Below the pieces are notes generated by a model. The model did not search any database. It was not told the origin of the DNA and saw only the letters and a program-made list of their open reading frames with translations. Shown in pieces: positions 5,231 through 6,661 of a stretch of 6,661 bases of DNA. Both the position numbers and the translations under genes were made by a program. Numbering within the stretch: the first letter of the stretch is position 1; each line of letters begins with the position of its first letter. The stretch is from Chloroflexota bacterium (lineage in GTDB: Bacteria > Chloroflexota > FW602-bin22 > JAMCYS01). The DNA lies in the NCBI GenBank assembly GCA_021847625.1, contig JAJZQK010000188.1, positions 1 through 6,661 on the forward strand, written 5' to 3'.

Positions 5231-6661
5231 GTGGTGGTAGAAAAAGTAATGCCGCTCGCGGGTGGCACCGGAGCGGCGGGCGACGGCGCCGCGACGAACA
5301 ACGCCGTCGGACAGCATGATAGCATGGCTAGCCCGTTTGCGCCAGAGTGCCCGGACCTGCTGACACGACACTACCGGGCACTGGTGGACGGGAGCGGCAT
5401 CGCGCCCGACGTGGTGCGGGAAAGGGGCTACCGCTCGGCCCTGGGCAGGAAGGAGCTCGCCGATCTAGGGTTCAGTCCCGCCCAGCGGCGGACGCCCGCC
5501 CTGCTGGTGCCTGTGTGGGCGCCCGACGGCAGCAACGGCCTATTCCAGGCCAGGCCCGATGGCCCGCGAGTGGACCGGGAAGGCCGGCCAGTGAAATACG
5601 AAACGCCCGCCGGCGCCGGCCTCAGGCTCGACTGCCCGCCACGTTGCCGGCCGATGCTGGCCGACCCGAACATCCCCCTCTGGATCACTGAAGGTGTGAA
5701 GAAGGCCGACGCCGGCGCCTCGCGCGGCCTCTGCTGCATCGCCCTCTTAGGCGTCTGGAACTTCAAGGGCAAGAATGACAAGGGCGGGATTACTCTCCTC
5801 GCCGACTGGGACAGCATCGCCATGAACGGCCGCGAGGCGCGGATCGTCTTCGACAGCGACGTGACGACCAAGCCGGAAGTGCAGGCGGCGCTGGCCCGGC
5901 TACGCGAGCACCTGCAGCGCAAGGGTGCCAAGGTGCTTGTCGTCTACCTACCAGGCGGGCCGAACGGGGCGAAGGTCGGGCTAGACGATTATCTGCTGGC
6001 TCACACGGTAAACGAGTTGCAGGCGCTAGTACAGGCTCCTCCGCCAGAGCCCCAGGTCGCGGCGCCCACCGTCGAGCTGCTGGCAGAGGCGCCACTGACC
6101 CTGAACAGGCCGCTGGCCTTGGTGGCAGGGCGCGCCTACGCGGCCATTTGGCCCTATGTCCGAACCACCACGACGGAATACCTGGACACGAAGACCGGCC
6201 ATGTTAGCCGGCTGAGCACCCCAGACGTACGCACAGAGCGACGGCTGCTAGTCGTGCGCGAGGACGGCCAGGTGTTCGGCGACGGCGGGGACAAACCCAT
6301 GGCCGACCTGGGACTAGAAGTCGGCCTAGCCGACGTCCCGCGCGAGGCGCGGTTGTGGCGGGTACCGTCCGTGAACGCCTACCGAGGAGGACAGCGGCCG
6401 GACGTGCCGGCGGTCTTTGGCGCCCTCTGCTCGGTATACGACCGCTATCTCGACTTCTCGCGCAGTCTGGCCGACCAGCGGGCGATGGCGCGTCTGTCTG
6501 CCTGCGCCAGTTTGCAGACGTGGTTCGCGCCTGCATTCACGGTGCTGGGCTACCTGTGGCCGAACGGTGAGAAGGGGAGCGGCAAGACGAAATGGGCGAC
6601 GATCTGGGCGCTAACCAGCTATCTGGGCGAGCTCATCACGATGGGCGGCTCGTTTGCTGCC
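5231..6661 (+). CDS. DUF3854 (TOPRIM-like) primase with P-loop ATPase region, probable replication protein (C-terminus off the right edge)
   Basis: The frame gives 477 residues and stays open at the window end. The start chosen is GTG 5231, directly after an in-frame TGA (5228-5230), because GAGGTG (5219-5224) lies 6 bases upstream; ATG 5249 and ATG 5324 are later options with poorer sites. Residues about 145-256 form a DUF3854 domain, a TOPRIM relative: ITEGVKKAD (152-160), the acidic pair D208/D210 in FDSD, and GLDDYL with D252/D253, expected to bind metal for primer synthesis. A linking region follows (about 260-430), then a Walker A motif GEKGSGKT (446-453) that begins an ATPase, probably a helicase; Walker B and the rest are beyond the edge. 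Proteins of this kind are found on plasmids, phages and integrated elements, where a primase-helicase starts replication. It is the third gene of the operon starting at 4915. Family assignment is from remembered motifs; DNA unwinding is inferred. Confidence 0.85.
   Translation, partial: MVVEKVMPLAGGTGAAGDGAATNNAVGQHDSMASPFAPECPDLLTRHYRALVDGSGIAPDVVRERGYRSALGRKELADLGFSPAQRRTPALLVPVWAPDGSNGLFQARPDGPRVDREGRPVKYETPAGAGLRLDCPPRCRPMLADPNIPLWITEGVKKADAGASRGLCCIALLGVWNFKGKNDKGGITLLADWDSIAMNGREARIVFDSDVTTKPEVQAALARLREHLQRKGAKVLVVYLPGGPNGAKVGLDDYLLAHTVNELQALVQAPPPEPQVAAPTVELLAEAPLTLNRPLALVAGRAYAAIWPYVRTTTTEYLDTKTGHVSRLSTPDVRTERRLLVVREDGQVFGDGGDKPMADLGLEVGLADVPREARLWRVPSVNAYRGGQRPDVPAVFGALCSVYDRYLDFSRSLADQRAMARLSACASLQTWFAPAFTVLGYLWPNGEKGSGKTKWATIWALTSYLGELITMGGSFAA

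Larger units (their letters stand above)
3850..6661 (+). mobile_element. Left end of an integrated mobile element (plasmid-, phage- or ICE-like), incomplete
   Basis: From about 3840-3870 the sequence changes from a minus-strand host gene, cut within its coding region, to a plus-strand block with its own promoter, an unknown gene, a small DNA-binding-type protein, a short acidic protein and a DUF3854/P-loop replication protein. Such primase-helicases are typical of replicating mobile elements. The left boundary is approximate: homology to the amidohydrolase stops near 3840. The right end, the integrase and the second attachment site are outside the window. The element type cannot be decided from what is visible. 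Confidence 0.6.

Noticed and set aside
5347..5691. Plus-strand frame of 114 codons within the primase region
   Set aside because: It is the wrong frame: the frame from GTG 5231 carries the TOPRIM and Walker A motifs without a break.

Overview
The window is high-GC bacterial DNA with two different parts. Positions 1 to about 3840 look like ordinary chromosome. Positions from about 3850 to the right end look like the left end of an integrated mobile element that has cut a host gene in two. The taxonomic group cannot be fixed from sequence alone. The GC-rich codon use, the FAD/Fe-S fusion oxidoreductase, the COG1228-like amidohydrolase and the DUF3854-type primase together would suit Chloroflexota or a similar high-GC phylum, but this is a weak inference.

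Host part, all on the minus strand. Almost the whole left half (2981 down past position 1) is one uninterrupted reading frame of at least 993 residues. It is a fusion of a GlcD-like FAD-binding oxidase, a two-cluster 4Fe-4S ferredoxin domain, two cysteine-rich CCG (HdrB/GlcF-like) domains and a methionine-rich tail. It should pass electrons from a 2-hydroxy acid or similar substrate through FAD and Fe-S clusters to an acceptor. It has a strong sigma70-type promoter (3078-3107), a perfect inverted repeat just past the predicted transcription start, a tandem 8-bp repeat just upstream of the -35 box, and a leader hairpin with a GNRA loop. Upstream on the same strand (3171-3866) lies the C-terminal part of a metal-dependent amidohydrolase. 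Its first 150 or so residues, including the HxH metal-binding motif, are missing.

Element part, all on the plus strand. A promoter (3919-3947) and a cluster of overlapping palindromes (3986-4018) precede a 252-residue protein of unknown function (4048-4806). Right after its stop codon comes a G-poor array of five CCACA repeats spaced 12, 12, 12 and 10 bases (4810-4860). It may be an operator or iteron array, or a Rho-utilisation (rut) terminator. Next is a compact three-gene operon: a 53-residue ribbon-helix-helix-like protein (4915-5076), a 46-residue acidic protein (5080-5220), and a large DUF3854/TOPRIM protein with a downstream P-loop ATPase region (5231 to the right end), likely the element's primase-helicase. 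An 8-bp inverted repeat covers the ribosome binding site and start of the first gene.

The main points of interest are the split amidohydrolase as a likely integration site, the phased CCACA array beside a small putative DNA-binding protein and a replication gene, and the fusion oxidoreductase whose cap domain lacks the usual metal-binding motifs of its family. No integrase, tRNA, rRNA or CRISPR array is visible.
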